64,000 nucleotides of DNA from a bacterium BMS3Abin11 (GTDB taxonomy: Bacteria > Pseudomonadota > Gammaproteobacteria > BMS3Bbin11). Each line of letters begins with the position of its first letter. Position 1 is the first letter of the stretch. The notes under the pieces were generated by a model, which was given only the letters and a program-made list of their open reading frames with translations, did not search any database and had not been told where the DNA came from. Shown in pieces: positions 1 to 9,077 of the stretch. The DNA lies in NCBI GenBank assembly GCA_002897635.1, contig BDTD01000004.1:79875-143874 (forward strand), written 5' to 3'. The translations under genes and the position numbers were made by a program.

Positions 1-1514
1 GCCAGCTTAACCAGATCAGGCAAGGCATCCATATAGGAATTGGAGTAGCGGCGATCATAGAAAAACTCCTGCCATTGACGAACCATTCCAAGGTATCTGT
101 TGTTCAAGTTGACAATATTCAACGGTAAATCATATTGCTTACAGGTTGAGAGTTCCTGTAGGCACATCTGAATACTTCCTTCACTTGTAACACAGGCCAC
201 AGTCGCATCAGGATGTGCAAATTGCACACCCATTGCAGCAGGCAGACCGAAGCCCATCGTCCCCAGCCCACCGGAATTTATCCAACGCCGCGGTTTGTTG
301 AATTTGTAGTATTGGGCGGCAAACATTTGGTGCTGGCCAACGTCTGAGGTTACAAAGGCATCGCCCTGTGTGACTTCATACAATTTTTCAACGACGAATT
401 GCGGCTTAATAATATCGCTGTCCTGGTCATAAGCCATACAATCAACCTTGCGCCAGCCATCAATCTGCGCCCACCACTTCTGTAACTCCTCGGCGTCCGG
501 CTTACGGCCTGATTCCTTGATCTGACGGATCATTTCGTCGAGGATGACATCAACTGAGCCGACAACAGGAATATCCGCAGAAATTGTTTTGCTGATAGAC
601 GAAGGGTCTATATCAACATGTATGATCTTTGCATAAGGGCTAAATTTGTTTGTATCACCAGTTACCCGATCATCAAAACGCGCACCCAGGCAGAGCATGA
701 CATCACACTCATGCATGGTCAGGTTTGCCTCATAGGTTCCGTGCATACCCAGCATGCCGATAAACAATGGGTCAGTAGCCGGATACGCGCCCAGTCCCAT
801 CAAAGTATTAGTACACGGGTAGCCTAGTAAGCGAACCAGCTCTGTTAGCCTGTCACTGCAATTCGATGCGATTATCCCACCACCTGAATAAATGACAGGT
901 CGTTTTGCGGCAAGCAGCACTTGCACTGCCTTGCGTATCTGGCCCGGGTGACCCTCAGTAACCGGCTGATAGGAGCGCATGTTGATGCTTTTTGGATAAA
1001 TGTATTCTGCCTTGTCGGCAGTAATATCCTTCGGTATATCGACTACAACTGGCCCAGGCCTGCCTGATGTAGCAACATGGAAGGCCTTTTTGATCGTCAC
1101 AGCAAGATCATGGACATCTTTGACAAGGAAATTATGCTTCACGCAGGGGCGCGTGATACCAATGGAATCGACTTCCTGAAATGCATCATCACCTATCAGA
1201 TGTGAAGGAACCTGAGCGGTAATAATAACCATTGGAATAGAATCCATATGCGCCGTAGCCACTGGCGTAACAACATTTGTAACACCAGGACCTGATGTCA
1301 CCAGAACCACGCCTGGCTTGCCGCTGGAACGAGCAAAACCATCCGCGGCATGACCTGCACCCTGTTCATGACGCGCAAGTATATGCTTCACCTTATCCTG
1401 TCGATAAAGAGCATCATAGATATGTAGAGCAGCGCCGCCCGGGTAACCAAAAAGAAATTCTACACCCTCATCCGCCAGCGCCTTCACCAGGATATCCGCA
1501 CCGGATAATTCCAC
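1..1514 (-). CDS. ilvI: Acetolactate synthase large subunit, IlvI-type (3' end beyond left edge)
   Basis: Thiamine-diphosphate enzyme of branched-chain amino acid synthesis: it condenses two pyruvates to acetolactate, or pyruvate with 2-oxobutyrate. About 504 codons are visible and roughly 70 C-terminal residues should lie off the window. Reading the minus strand gives FGYPGGAAL, the catalytic-Glu region RHEQGAGHAADG, TSGPGVTN, MGLGAYPATDPLFIGMLGMHG and INSGGLGTMGFGLPAAMG, which closely follows E. coli IlvI. The start is GTG at 1514, chosen because GAGGGGG at 1521-1526 is a good ribosome site 6 bases upstream. The cofactor motif reads SEGS where E. coli has GDGS, so Glu would replace the Mg-binding Asp. 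The small subunit and ilvC would be expected off the left edge. The identification is secure. Confidence 0.95.
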   Translation of the reverse strand, partial: MELSGADILVKALADEGVEFLFGYPGGAALHIYDALYRQDKVKHILARHEQGAGHAADGFARSSGKPGVVLVTSGPGVTNVVTPVATAHMDSIPMVIITAQVPSHLIGDDAFQEVDSIGITRPCVKHNFLVKDVHDLAVTIKKAFHVATSGRPGPVVVDIPKDITADKAEYIYPKSINMRSYQPVTEGHPGQIRKAVQVLLAAKRPVIYSGGGIIASNCSDRLTELVRLLGYPCTNTLMGLGAYPATDPLFIGMLGMHGTYEANLTMHECDVMLCLGARFDDRVTGDTNKFSPYAKIIHVDIDPSSISKTISADIPVVGSVDVILDEMIRQIKESGRKPDAEELQKWWAQIDGWRKVDCMAYDQDSDIIKPQFVVEKLYEVTQGDAFVTSDVGQHQMFAAQYYKFNKPRRWINSGGLGTMGFGLPAAMGVQFAHPDATVACVTSEGSIQMCLQELSTCKQYDLPLNIVNLNNRYLGMVRQWQEFFYDRRYSNSYMDALPDLVKL

Positions 1515-1622
1515 TTATTTCCCCCTCAAATAATTAATATTTTGCTGATATACAATCCGCTTCGCTATTATCCTTTCAATAATGATAAAAAGCTGATTCC
1601 ACTTAGCTTTACGAAATATTAG

Positions 1623-1651
1623 AACTTACTAATAAGACTGTGTGCGGTCAA
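1623..1651 (-). promoter_or_regulatory. Putative sigma70 promoter for ilvI
   Basis: On the minus strand TTGACC (1646-1651) and TAAGTT (1623-1628) are separated by 17 bases, about 110 bases upstream of the GTG start. The -10 element is weak. This leader (1515-1751) also carries A+T-rich sequence. I saw no clear attenuator peptide. Confidence 0.4.
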
Positions 1652-1751
1652 TAGACAAAATGGGATAATTTGTAATTATTTTTGTTATAGCGATAGAATA
1701 AGTCGAAATAAACCCTGTGGCCTCTGTGGTGAAGGGTATTGAGTCTCTTTT

Positions 1752-3107
1752 TTAGTTGCCCTGGCGTGAAAATGGCTGTGATATCATGGCCCACACGGAA
1801 CTGCCTTCATCAGACACAGCCCAATCCAGTCGAACGACTGCACGGAATGTCATAAAACGTAAACCAATTCCCCCATCAACCTTTAGATCCTTGAAAAAAA
1901 GATCTGAATCGTATGTATCACCCACCCTGCCAACCTCAATAAAGGGAACAATTTGCCACCAGTCAATTTCAAAGTAGTTAAGTACCGGTAAATCACGTAA
2001 GGGCTGGGTCTGTGGAATCAGACGCAACTCGGCAGAATAGTAGACTGCTGATTTATCATTGAAGCGATTGCTCGGATATGCGCGCATGCGATCATAACCA
2101 CCGAGGCTGGATCCATAATTTGGTGGCGGCTGGTGATTAATATCACCTTCAGCCGTAACTTCCCAGTCAGCGGTATTGGAAGTCCAGAAGTTGAAAGCCA
2201 GGGATTTCTGGCGAAACCAGTCAGAGTCACCAAGATTATAATATTTTGAAAAATCTGCTTCCAGATTGGCCCAGCTATCCCGGCTTTCCCCCCAGCCAAA
2301 GTCGCTGGTAACTTTTAGTAATTGACGACTGCCGCTGGTTGGATTTAGCGGAAAATCTGTATTGTCATATTCCAGCCAGAATTCGAGGCCATTTGTTTTT
2401 GCAAATAACTGCTCTTCTACAGGATCAGATTGAGTTTCATTAAAAACGAAGTCACTAAGATCGCGGTAAGTGTAGAAGAATTTAGCAGCTACCGTGGTCT
2501 GGCCGCTAGTCATCGGATTCCAGCTGCTACTTCCCTTTGGGCCTGATTCCAGTAGCCCCTGGTATAGCCGGTAAGTGGATACAGGATCATCTTTAATTGA
2601 ACCTATCGGCAATCGATACTTCAGAGTTGCTGTGAAAGTTAACTCGTTACTAACGCCTGAGACATAAGCGTCAGGGTTTGAATTATTGGTTCCTGCTCTC
2701 GGGTTGTTCGGATCAATGTCAGGACCCGCATAGAAACGCTGATCGGTAAAGTGATCTACAAGGAAAAAAGAATCAATAAAAAAACGAGATTTGCCAAGTT
2801 GGTAGTTATTCCATGCACCCGAAATCAGTGCCGATTCATTAGAAGTGATAAAAGCAGTACCAAACAGGGTTGATTGCGGCTGCCGCTTTCCACCAGAAGA
2901 AAAGGCACCGGCACCAATGGCTGTGCCCAATGACTCAGTGGCAAACATGTAGGGTAACCAACCATTCCTTTTTTCTTCAATCGTCTGGCCCCGGTCGAGT
3001 GCGACAACCTGAGCTGATAACTGCACTGGGAAAATGATGGAGAAAACCAGCAATAGCGGCACGGGTCGTATATATGAATGTAATGATAACAAATTGTTTT
3101 TATTCAT
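1752..3107 (-). CDS. BamA/TamA-like outer membrane beta-barrel protein without POTRA domains
   Basis: 451 residues with an N-terminal signal peptide (hydrophobic stretch around residues 15-33, cleavage probably after LSAQ). The rest is rich in alternating amphipathic strands. GGYDRMRAYPSNRFNDKSA resembles the conserved loop-6 (RGF/RGY-like) motif of Omp85 barrels, and the C-terminal strands (LRFMTFRAVVRLDWAV) resemble the surface-antigen domain PF01103. No POTRA repeats fit between the signal peptide and the barrel, so this is a short barrel-only member of the kind annotated as 'BamA/TamA family outer membrane protein'. The substrate is unknown. It lies alone between ilvI and cysS. The family call is by motif and overall pattern only. 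Confidence 0.7.
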   Translation of the reverse strand: MNKNNLLSLHSYIRPVPLLLVFSIIFPVQLSAQVVALDRGQTIEEKRNGWLPYMFATESLGTAIGAGAFSSGGKRQPQSTLFGTAFITSNESALISGAWNNYQLGKSRFFIDSFFLVDHFTDQRFYAGPDIDPNNPRAGTNNSNPDAYVSGVSNELTFTATLKYRLPIGSIKDDPVSTYRLYQGLLESGPKGSSSWNPMTSGQTTVAAKFFYTYRDLSDFVFNETQSDPVEEQLFAKTNGLEFWLEYDNTDFPLNPTSGSRQLLKVTSDFGWGESRDSWANLEADFSKYYNLGDSDWFRQKSLAFNFWTSNTADWEVTAEGDINHQPPPNYGSSLGGYDRMRAYPSNRFNDKSAVYYSAELRLIPQTQPLRDLPVLNYFEIDWWQIVPFIEVGRVGDTYDSDLFFKDLKVDGGIGLRFMTFRAVVRLDWAVSDEGSSVWAMISQPFSRQGN

Positions 3108-3222
3108 TTTTAACCGTATTCTCTATCAAGGTTCACTAGCAGAACTAGACACTGGGTAGTGATAATTTTTCTAATATGTTCAAACGATGGGTGATTATAC
3201 ACAAGGCAAGTTAAAATTCCTG

Positions 3223-4620
3223 TCATTCCCTGCGCCAGCGAGTACCGCCAGGTGAATCATCGAGAATGATACCTGACAGATAGAGCTCGTCCCGAATTTC
3301 ATCACCCCTTGCCCAGTTTTTATCAGCCCGTGCACGGGTTCTCTCTTCAACCAGCACATCTACTTCCGCGTCAGACATACCGCCAGAATGGCTGTCCCCA
3401 GAGATGCCTCGCAAGAACTCGATCGGCCGCAGTTGAAATAAGCCAATAATCGCACCCAGTGCCTTAAGTTGTCCGCCCAGAAATCGGGCCTTACCCAGTT
3501 CACCTCTTTGGCGTACCGTATTGATGTCACGACGCAAAGTCGAGAGAACAGACAATGCCTCCGGGGTATTAAAATCGTCATCCATGGCTTCAATAAAAGG
3601 CGCCGAAATTTCAGTATCAAGTACGGCAGTATCTTCTACATCCAGACCGTCAAGAGCAAGATAATAACCCTCCAGCGCTGCTTTTGACTGATCCAGAGTT
3701 TCATTACTGTAATTCAACGGACTACGATAATGACTGTTAATCATGAAATAGCGGAGAATCTCCGGGTGATATGTGTCCAGCACATCACGGATAGTGAAAA
3801 AATTATCCAGTGATTTCGACATTTTTTCATCATCAATACGGACAAAGCCATTATGCATCCAGAGATTTACAAAGTGATGACCCGTGGCACACTCTGACTG
3901 GGCAATCTCATTTTCATGATGTGGAAAGCGCAGGTCCTGGCCCCCACCGTGAATATCGAAATGCTCACCCAGTGTCTCCATAGACATAGTGGAACACTCT
4001 ATATGCCAGCCGGGACGGCCATCACCCCACTCTGATGGCCAGCTTGGCTCACCCGGCTTAGCCTTTTTCCATAAAACAAAATCCAATGGATCGTCCTTAG
4101 TTGTTTCTGCCTCGACACGTGCGCCAGCCTGTAAATCATCCAGTGATTCACCCGATAATTGTCCATACCGCTCAAACTTCCGTACACGAAAGCAGATATC
4201 ACCTGATCCCGTCTGATACGCATAACCGTTTTCTATCAGCTTGCCAATCAGAGAGATTATGCCAGCCATATGTTGAGTAGCACGGGGCTCATGGTCTGGG
4301 CGCAACACGCCTAAACGGTCTGTGTCCTCATGCATGGCATCAATAAAATGCCCGGTCAATTTTTTAATACTCTCGCCATTTTCTACTGCCCTGGCGATTA
4401 TCTTGTCATCTATATCGGTGATATTACGTACGTAGTTAACTTCAAAACCCCGGTCACGCAAATAACGGGTCACCAGATCAAACACAACCATGACTCTGGC
4501 ATGACCAATATGACACAGATCATATACCGTCATCCCACAGACATAGATACCCACTTTACCGGGAATTATTGGTGTGAACACTTCCTTTTTGCGGGTAAGG
4601 CTATTATAGATTTTAAGCAT
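3223..4620 (-). CDS. cysS: Cysteinyl-tRNA synthetase
   Basis: Class I aminoacyl-tRNA synthetase that charges tRNA-Cys in the cytoplasm. The protein is 465 residues from the chosen ATG at 4620 (MLKIYNSLTRKKEVF). An upstream in-frame ATG at 4647 would add nine residues (MSLIFNLHL) that do not look conserved. Visible hallmarks are the zinc-ligand Cys in YVCGMTVYD (residue 28), the HIGH signature in CHIGHARV (residues 37-40), GWHIECS and FPHHENEIAQSE zinc-site segments, and EKMSKSLDN near residue 266. It is divergent from ppiB, as in several proteobacteria. The length is normal for the family. Confidence 0.97.
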   Translation of the reverse strand: MLKIYNSLTRKKEVFTPIIPGKVGIYVCGMTVYDLCHIGHARVMVVFDLVTRYLRDRGFEVNYVRNITDIDDKIIARAVENGESIKKLTGHFIDAMHEDTDRLGVLRPDHEPRATQHMAGIISLIGKLIENGYAYQTGSGDICFRVRKFERYGQLSGESLDDLQAGARVEAETTKDDPLDFVLWKKAKPGEPSWPSEWGDGRPGWHIECSTMSMETLGEHFDIHGGGQDLRFPHHENEIAQSECATGHHFVNLWMHNGFVRIDDEKMSKSLDNFFTIRDVLDTYHPEILRYFMINSHYRSPLNYSNETLDQSKAALEGYYLALDGLDVEDTAVLDTEISAPFIEAMDDDFNTPEALSVLSTLRRDINTVRQRGELGKARFLGGQLKALGAIIGLFQLRPIEFLRGISGDSHSGGMSDAEVDVLVEERTRARADKNWARGDEIRDELYLSGIILDDSPGGTRWRRE

Positions 4621-4721
4621 GAGGTGCAGATTGAAAATAAGGGACAAGATTGCAATTATGCGAATATTACCGGAAAAGAAAGGCCATATACACAGTAGAG
4701 GTCAAAACGAACGAATTCTCA

Positions 4722-4730
4722 TGTTATAAT
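4722..4730 (+). promoter_or_regulatory. Extended -10 promoter upstream of ppiB
   Basis: TGTTATAAT is a perfect extended -10 element (TGn plus TATAAT) 28 bases upstream of the ppiB ATG. No clear -35 box is seen, which is usual for extended -10 promoters. Confidence 0.55.
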
Positions 4731-4758
4731 TTTTCGTTTTTTTACAGGTTGAAAGCAA

Positions 4759-5256
4759 ATGATCAAAATGGAAACAAACCACGGCACCATCACCATTGAG
4801 ATGGACGCCGACAAAGCCCCGTTATCAGTAGATAATTTCAAAAAATACCTGGCGGATGAATTTTTTGATAATACGATTTTTCACCGTGTTATTCCGAACT
4901 TCATGATTCAGGGTGGCGGATTTAACCCAGGCATGATACAAAAACAGACCCTCGATACGATTGAAAATGAGGCTGATAATGGGCTGACAAACGACCGTGG
5001 TACTATCGCCATGGCCCGTACCAACGACCCCCATTCTGCATCATCCCAGTTTTTCATTAACCTGAAAGACAATGCTTTTCTTAATCACAGTGGCAAGAAC
5101 CCACAGGGCTGGGGTTATTGTGTATTTGCCAGAGTCACAGACGGCATGGATGTGGTCGATAAGATTGCAACTGTCGCTACCGGCAACTCCGGCGGCCATG
5201 GTGATGTGCCTGTAGAGGATGTAGTCATTCTAAAAGTCGAAGAAACGGATGACTGA
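4759..5256 (+). CDS. ppiB: Peptidyl-prolyl cis-trans isomerase B (cyclophilin)
   Basis: Cytoplasmic cyclophilin of 165 residues catalysing proline isomerisation. The start ([15 protein letters not shown]) lines up with E. coli PpiB and there is no signal peptide, so it is the cytoplasmic rather than the periplasmic form. Conserved active-site segments are [18 protein letters not shown] (catalytic Arg in FHRVI), [19 protein letters not shown] and [20 protein letters not shown]. It is followed 26 bases later by lpxH on the same strand, and the two are probably cotranscribed. Length and sequence are typical. Confidence 0.97.
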   Translation: MIKMETNHGTITIEMDADKAPLSVDNFKKYLADEFFDNTIFHRVIPNFMIQGGGFNPGMIQKQTLDTIENEADNGLTNDRGTIAMARTNDPHSASSQFFINLKDNAFLNHSGKNPQGWGYCVFARVTDGMDVVDKIATVATGNSGGHGDVPVEDVVILKVEETDD

Positions 5257-5282
5257 GACACGCTTTTTCGTATGACCAACAG

Positions 5283-6077
5283 ATGACCACCAGCTTATTT
5301 ATATCAGACCTTCATCTTGATCCAGGCCGCCCCGAGGGTATTCAGCTATTTGATAATTTTATCCGCAATAAGGCAGTTGATGCGAATCAGCTTTTTATCC
5401 TCGGCGACCTTTTTGAGTATTGGCTGGGAGATGACGCCTGCGAATACTCTGGCTATCAGGCCATTGAGAAAAGTCTGGCAATTCTCGCCGGCTGTAATAC
5501 AAAGGTTTATTTCATGCACGGCAACCGCGATTTCCTGGTTGGCAAGGACTTCGCCTCATCCATTTGCTGCCAGTTACTGCCTGACCCAACCGTATTCAGG
5601 CTGAATGATCTGGACGTTCTTTTAATGCACGGTGACAGCCTGTGTACGGATGATGAAGCACATCAACAGTTCCGCGCTGTGAGCCGTAGTAATGAATGGA
5701 AAAAAAATATACTGTCCAAAACCATTCATGAACGAGAGGAATTTGCGCGCCAATTACGTATGAATAGTCAAAAAAGCAATGCAGAAAAGATCGGGTCAAT
5801 ATTGGATGTTAACCAGACTGCAGTAAAAGCGGCATTGCTGGGACATAATGTCAGATTACTGATCCATGGGCATACTCATCGTACGGCTATACATGAATTT
5901 CAACTAGCCGGTAAAACAGTACATCGAATTGTTCTCGGTGACTGGTATCAACAAGGTAATTACCTTGTTCATGATCAAGCTAAATTCAGCCTGTTAAGTT
6001 ATCCTGATGACACAGTGCTTGCTACGGTCAAAATCTCTAAAGCAAGTACGACTACTTCGAGAAAACACCCGGCATGA
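5283..6077 (+). CDS. lpxH: UDP-2,3-diacylglucosamine diphosphatase
   Basis: Calcineurin-like metallophosphatase of lipid A synthesis. It hydrolyses UDP-2,3-diacylglucosamine to lipid X and UMP at the inner face of the inner membrane. All metal-ligand motifs are visible: FISDLHLDPGRPE at the N-terminus, FILGDLFEYWLGDDA, HGNRDFLVGKDF, LLMHGDSLCTDD and LIHGHTHR. The 264-residue length is slightly longer than the E. coli enzyme (240). Its last 26 bases overlap the convergent gene on the opposite strand, so the last eight or so codons are shared in antisense. Confidence 0.95.
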   Translation: MTTSLFISDLHLDPGRPEGIQLFDNFIRNKAVDANQLFILGDLFEYWLGDDACEYSGYQAIEKSLAILAGCNTKVYFMHGNRDFLVGKDFASSICCQLLPDPTVFRLNDLDVLLMHGDSLCTDDEAHQQFRAVSRSNEWKKNILSKTIHEREEFARQLRMNSQKSNAEKIGSILDVNQTAVKAALLGHNVRLLIHGHTHRTAIHEFQLAGKTVHRIVLGDWYQQGNYLVHDQAKFSLLSYPDDTVLATVKISKASTTTSRKHPA

Positions 6078-6768
6078 ATCTTTTGTAGCCTTCCGGCAGT
6101 CCAAACATACTAGAATCAAAAACAACTTTGTCTTTGACGCTGACCAGCGAACGGGTTCGTCCCGCATAATCCTTCTGCCTGACTGGAAAACCTTTACTCA
6201 GGTATCGGTCAGGTTCGAAGATATTATTAGCCAGATCACAATCAGCATCTTTAAGATCCGGCATAGCAGCTATCGTTTTCGCATGCTGACCAGCCAGCGT
6301 TCTTGCAAAAGCAGCAAGCGCACGGGTTACATCATCTAAATAACCGGGTACAGCATAAACTTCCATACAGCGATTGCCATTTGTAACCATATAATATCTC
6401 GATACCTTTTTGCCATCAACATCAGGTACTCCTCCTGCATCAAGTTCTTCGATATCATTTCTTAAGGGGTTTGGCGGAACAGCTAATACGGGTTGCAGAG
6501 GAATAACCAGGATACGCTGATCCTCATTATTAACGCTGTATATTGACCCTGTCTTTCTGTCAAATAATGCGAAATTCCCATGATCATCCCCATCATCCAG
6601 ACGTAAGAAGTCCCGGGTAAGTAACATCCGTGAAATATAAGCCGGCTCATTTTGTGAATCCTGTTCATTTAACATCAGGACAGTCACTTCTGTCTCAGCA
6701 GCGAGAGCCTTTGTCAACGACAGGGCTAAAATGGTAAATATAATTCCCCTTACATACTTGAACTGCAT
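6052..6768 (-). CDS. Secreted protein of unknown function
   Basis: 238 residues. A clear Sec signal peptide (RGIIFTILALSLTKALAAE, cleavage after ALA) places it in the periplasm. The mature part contains MLLTRDFLRLDDGDDHGNFALFDRKTG and a two-cysteine C-terminal half (NGNRCMEV, KDADCDL) that could form a disulfide. The opening resembles DUF4412-like periplasmic proteins that begin with a strand pattern around 'lrlD', but I do not recognise the family with confidence. It is convergent with lpxH, with a 26-bp overlap of the coding ends, and divergent from hemN. Confidence 0.7.
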   Translation of the reverse strand: MQFKYVRGIIFTILALSLTKALAAETEVTVLMLNEQDSQNEPAYISRMLLTRDFLRLDDGDDHGNFALFDRKTGSIYSVNNEDQRILVIPLQPVLAVPPNPLRNDIEELDAGGVPDVDGKKVSRYYMVTNGNRCMEVYAVPGYLDDVTRALAAFARTLAGQHAKTIAAMPDLKDADCDLANNIFEPDRYLSKGFPVRQKDYAGRTRSLVSVKDKVVFDSSMFGLPEGYKRFMPGVFSK

Positions 6769-6897
6769 TTTGCTTTCCTCAATTATTGCCAGAGTGGCAA
6801 GTTTATCTAAGATTCCTGAATAGCTCAGATGGTATAATCCTTCTTATCGACCTTATCATCAACCAGAAAATAAATTTTGGGGACAGAGCCCTTAAAA

Positions 6898-8286
6898 ATG
6901 GAACAGAAAATCGAATTCAAGGCTGACTTGATCAAACGCTACGATAAGGCAGGCCCTCGCTACACCTCCTATCCCACGGCCAATCTCTTTAATGAGCGCT
7001 TCTCGCCCGAAGATTACCGGGCTGCAGCTGCCCGAAGCAACAAAGAAACAGACCCAAAACCGCTCTCCCTCTATTTCCATATCCCATTTTGCGACACCGT
7101 CTGTTTTTACTGTGCCTGCAACAAGATTGTGACCAAACGGCGTGACCGGGCCATACCCTATCTGGATCATCTTTACCGTGAAATAGAAATTCAGGGTGCA
7201 CTGTACGAAACTTCCCGTCCGGTAGACCAATTGCACTGGGGCGGTGGTACGCCTACCTTTCTGAACCATGACCAGATGCGCACCTTAATGGAAAAAACGG
7301 GTCAGCATTTCTCACTGATGAATGATGATAAAGGTGAATACTCAATAGAGATAGACCCCAGAGAAATCACTGCTGATGGGGTGCATTTCCTGCGTGATAT
7401 CGGCTTTAATCGTCTCAGCCTCGGTGTTCAGGACTTTGATGCCAAAGTGCAGAAGGCTGTCAACCGCATACAAAGCGAAGAAATTACCTTCACAGCAATT
7501 AATGCCGCCCGTGAAGCCAATTTTAAATCTGTCAGTGTAGATTTGATTTATGGCCTGCCCTTTCAAAGCGTAGCCAGCTTTCTTACCACACTGGATAAAA
7601 TCATGCAGGTTGATCCTGACAGACTGTCTGTGTTCAATTATGCCCACCTGCCTACCCTGTTTATGCCACAACGACGCATCGATGAGGAAGATTTACCCTC
7701 CGCAGCTGAAAAGCTGGAGATACTGCAGGCAGTCATCCAGTACCTTACCGATAAGGGTTATGTCTACGTCGGCATGGATCACTTTGCCAAACCGGATGAT
7801 GAGCTGGTTATTGCTCAGAACAAGGGACTATTATACAGAAACTTCCAGGGCTATTCCACTCACGCCGATTGCGACATGGTGGCAATGGGCGTCACGGCCA
7901 TCTCACAGGTGAATAATATCTACAGCCAGAATGTCCGTGATGAAGAATCCTACTATCAGATGATTGATGAAGGAAAACTGCCGTTATTACGAGGTCTTGA
8001 ACTCACAGAAGATGATCTATTACGCCGAGATCTGATAAGTCAGCTTATCTGTAACTTCAGCCTGGACATGGCTCAGTTTATGAGAAAGCATAATATAGAA
8101 TTTGCTGACTATTTTAAAAATGAATTATTTCAACTCAAAACCATGCAGGACGACGGGCTGTTACAGCTAGATGACAAAACCATCGCTATTCTACCCCCGG
8201 GCAGATTATTGATTCGAAACATCTGCATGACCTTCGATGCACACCTGAATGACAATCAAAAAATTCGATTTTCAAAGGTTATTTAA
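6898..8286 (+). CDS. hemN: Oxygen-independent coproporphyrinogen III oxidase
   Basis: Radical-SAM enzyme of anaerobic heme synthesis, converting coproporphyrinogen III to protoporphyrinogen IX. The N-terminus DLIKRYDKAGPRYTSYPTA is the HemN signature. The cluster-binding motif C-x3-C-x2-C-x-C is seen at residues 65-74 (CDTVCFYCAC), followed by WGGGTPTFL and SVDLIYGLPFQ. The start is ATG at 6898. An in-frame TTG at 6877 would add seven unconserved residues. The 462-residue length is normal. It is convergent with the HD/HEPN gene across a palindromic repeat. The 129-base leader holds no clear FNR box. Confidence 0.95.
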   Translation: MEQKIEFKADLIKRYDKAGPRYTSYPTANLFNERFSPEDYRAAAARSNKETDPKPLSLYFHIPFCDTVCFYCACNKIVTKRRDRAIPYLDHLYREIEIQGALYETSRPVDQLHWGGGTPTFLNHDQMRTLMEKTGQHFSLMNDDKGEYSIEIDPREITADGVHFLRDIGFNRLSLGVQDFDAKVQKAVNRIQSEEITFTAINAAREANFKSVSVDLIYGLPFQSVASFLTTLDKIMQVDPDRLSVFNYAHLPTLFMPQRRIDEEDLPSAAEKLEILQAVIQYLTDKGYVYVGMDHFAKPDDELVIAQNKGLLYRNFQGYSTHADCDMVAMGVTAISQVNNIYSQNVRDEESYYQMIDEGKLPLLRGLELTEDDLLRRDLISQLICNFSLDMAQFMRKHNIEFADYFKNELFQLKTMQDDGLLQLDDKTIAILPPGRLLIRNICMTFDAHLNDNQKIRFSKVI

Positions 8287-8298
8287 ATTCAGAGGAAA

Positions 8299-8374
8299 GA
8301 CGAAGGACTAAAGACTAAAGATGAAAGAAAAACCGGTTGCGATTTTGAATAACCTTAGTCCTTAGTCCTTCGTC
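8299..8374. repeat. Inverted copies of the GGACTAAAGACTAAAG dispersed repeat
   Basis: The left arm 8299-8320 and right arm 8354-8374 are near-perfect inverse complements built on heptamers (GACTAAA / TTTAGTC), flanking a 33-base loop between convergent genes. Related sequence occurs at 38955-38980 and near 56313-56340 and 56390-56412. The right arm encodes the last codons and stop of the HD/HEPN reading frame. It may act as a bidirectional terminator, but no long T-run follows. Confidence 0.7.
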
Positions 8375-9066
8375 CTACATCACGACTTTCCATCCTCGAC
8401 GCTTCTTCAAGGCGGCCAGCAAGCCTGACTATCTGCCCCCAGTCATAGGTCACGATATCCTGCGCATGTGCGAGGTTGTTGCGTAACGACTCCATCTCTC
8501 GTATTACTTTTTTTGCTGAGCGTCTCGACTCCAGCCCCATTATTGCCATGGTCTCATGTTTGCTGATAATAATTTTCCCCTTATCAGATAGTTGTATACA
8601 GTCAAGCAAACTACAATGCTGTCCGCGCCGCAGTCTTTCAGCCTGCAGATACAACTCTGCAAATTCCACATCATGTTTGCATGATATCGCTGGCATTATC
8701 GATCAAATCTGCCAGCTTGATAGTTTTTGCACGCTGACTGGCGCGTGCAATATGCTTTTTGTCTATCGATTTCCTGGTGAGTCGATTGCCGTCACCAGGT
8801 TTACTGATATCAGTCAGATTTTCGACAAGTTCTGCTACACCTGTACCAAATTCTTTTTCAACATCGTATAGCGTGGCAGGTGTATCTTCGACTACATCAT
8901 GCAGCCAGGCAGCAGCAATCATTTCCTCATCATCTGTCACGGAGGCAACAATATTAGCTACAGATGACAGATGGACAGTATAGGGTTGATTGTTATATTT
9001 GCGCAGCTGATTTATACGCTTATGCGCAATGGTAGCGAATTGCTTTGCCTTTTCTACCAATGCCAT
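8355..9066 (-). pseudogene. HD-domain phosphohydrolase with C-terminal HEPN-like domain, split by a +1 frameshift
   Basis: Two adjacent frames make one protein of about 236 residues. The first frame (9066-8671) is a RelA/SpoT-like or MESH1-like HD hydrolase: AHKR, NQPYTVHL, AAWLHDVVEDTPA and IKLADLIDNASDIM. It then hits TGA at 8673-8671. Dropping one base near 8679 continues the family pattern as ...DIM-KHDVEFAELYLQAE, in the frame that runs to 8355. The second part contains LRNNLAHAQDIV, an R-N-x3-H motif typical of HEPN ribonuclease-like domains. The final residues (VGRRTKD) and the stop codon come from a dispersed repeat. The HD family may hydrolyse (p)ppGpp or another nucleotide, but the substrate is not predictable here. 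This may be a real pseudogene, a sequencing error or recoding. The gene lies 11 bases downstream of metZ's stop on the opposite side, with no operon partner. Confidence 0.75.
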
Positions 9067-9077
9067 AGATTCTTAAA

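Noticed and set aside
6841..6870. FNR/ANR box upstream of hemN
   Set aside because: Only a half-site (ATCAA) is present and no symmetrical TTGAT-N4-ATCAA is found.
8671..8700. Programmed +1 frameshift in the HD/HEPN gene
   Set aside because: No recognised slippery sequence with a rare codon or stimulatory structure is evident. Mutation or sequencing error is simpler.
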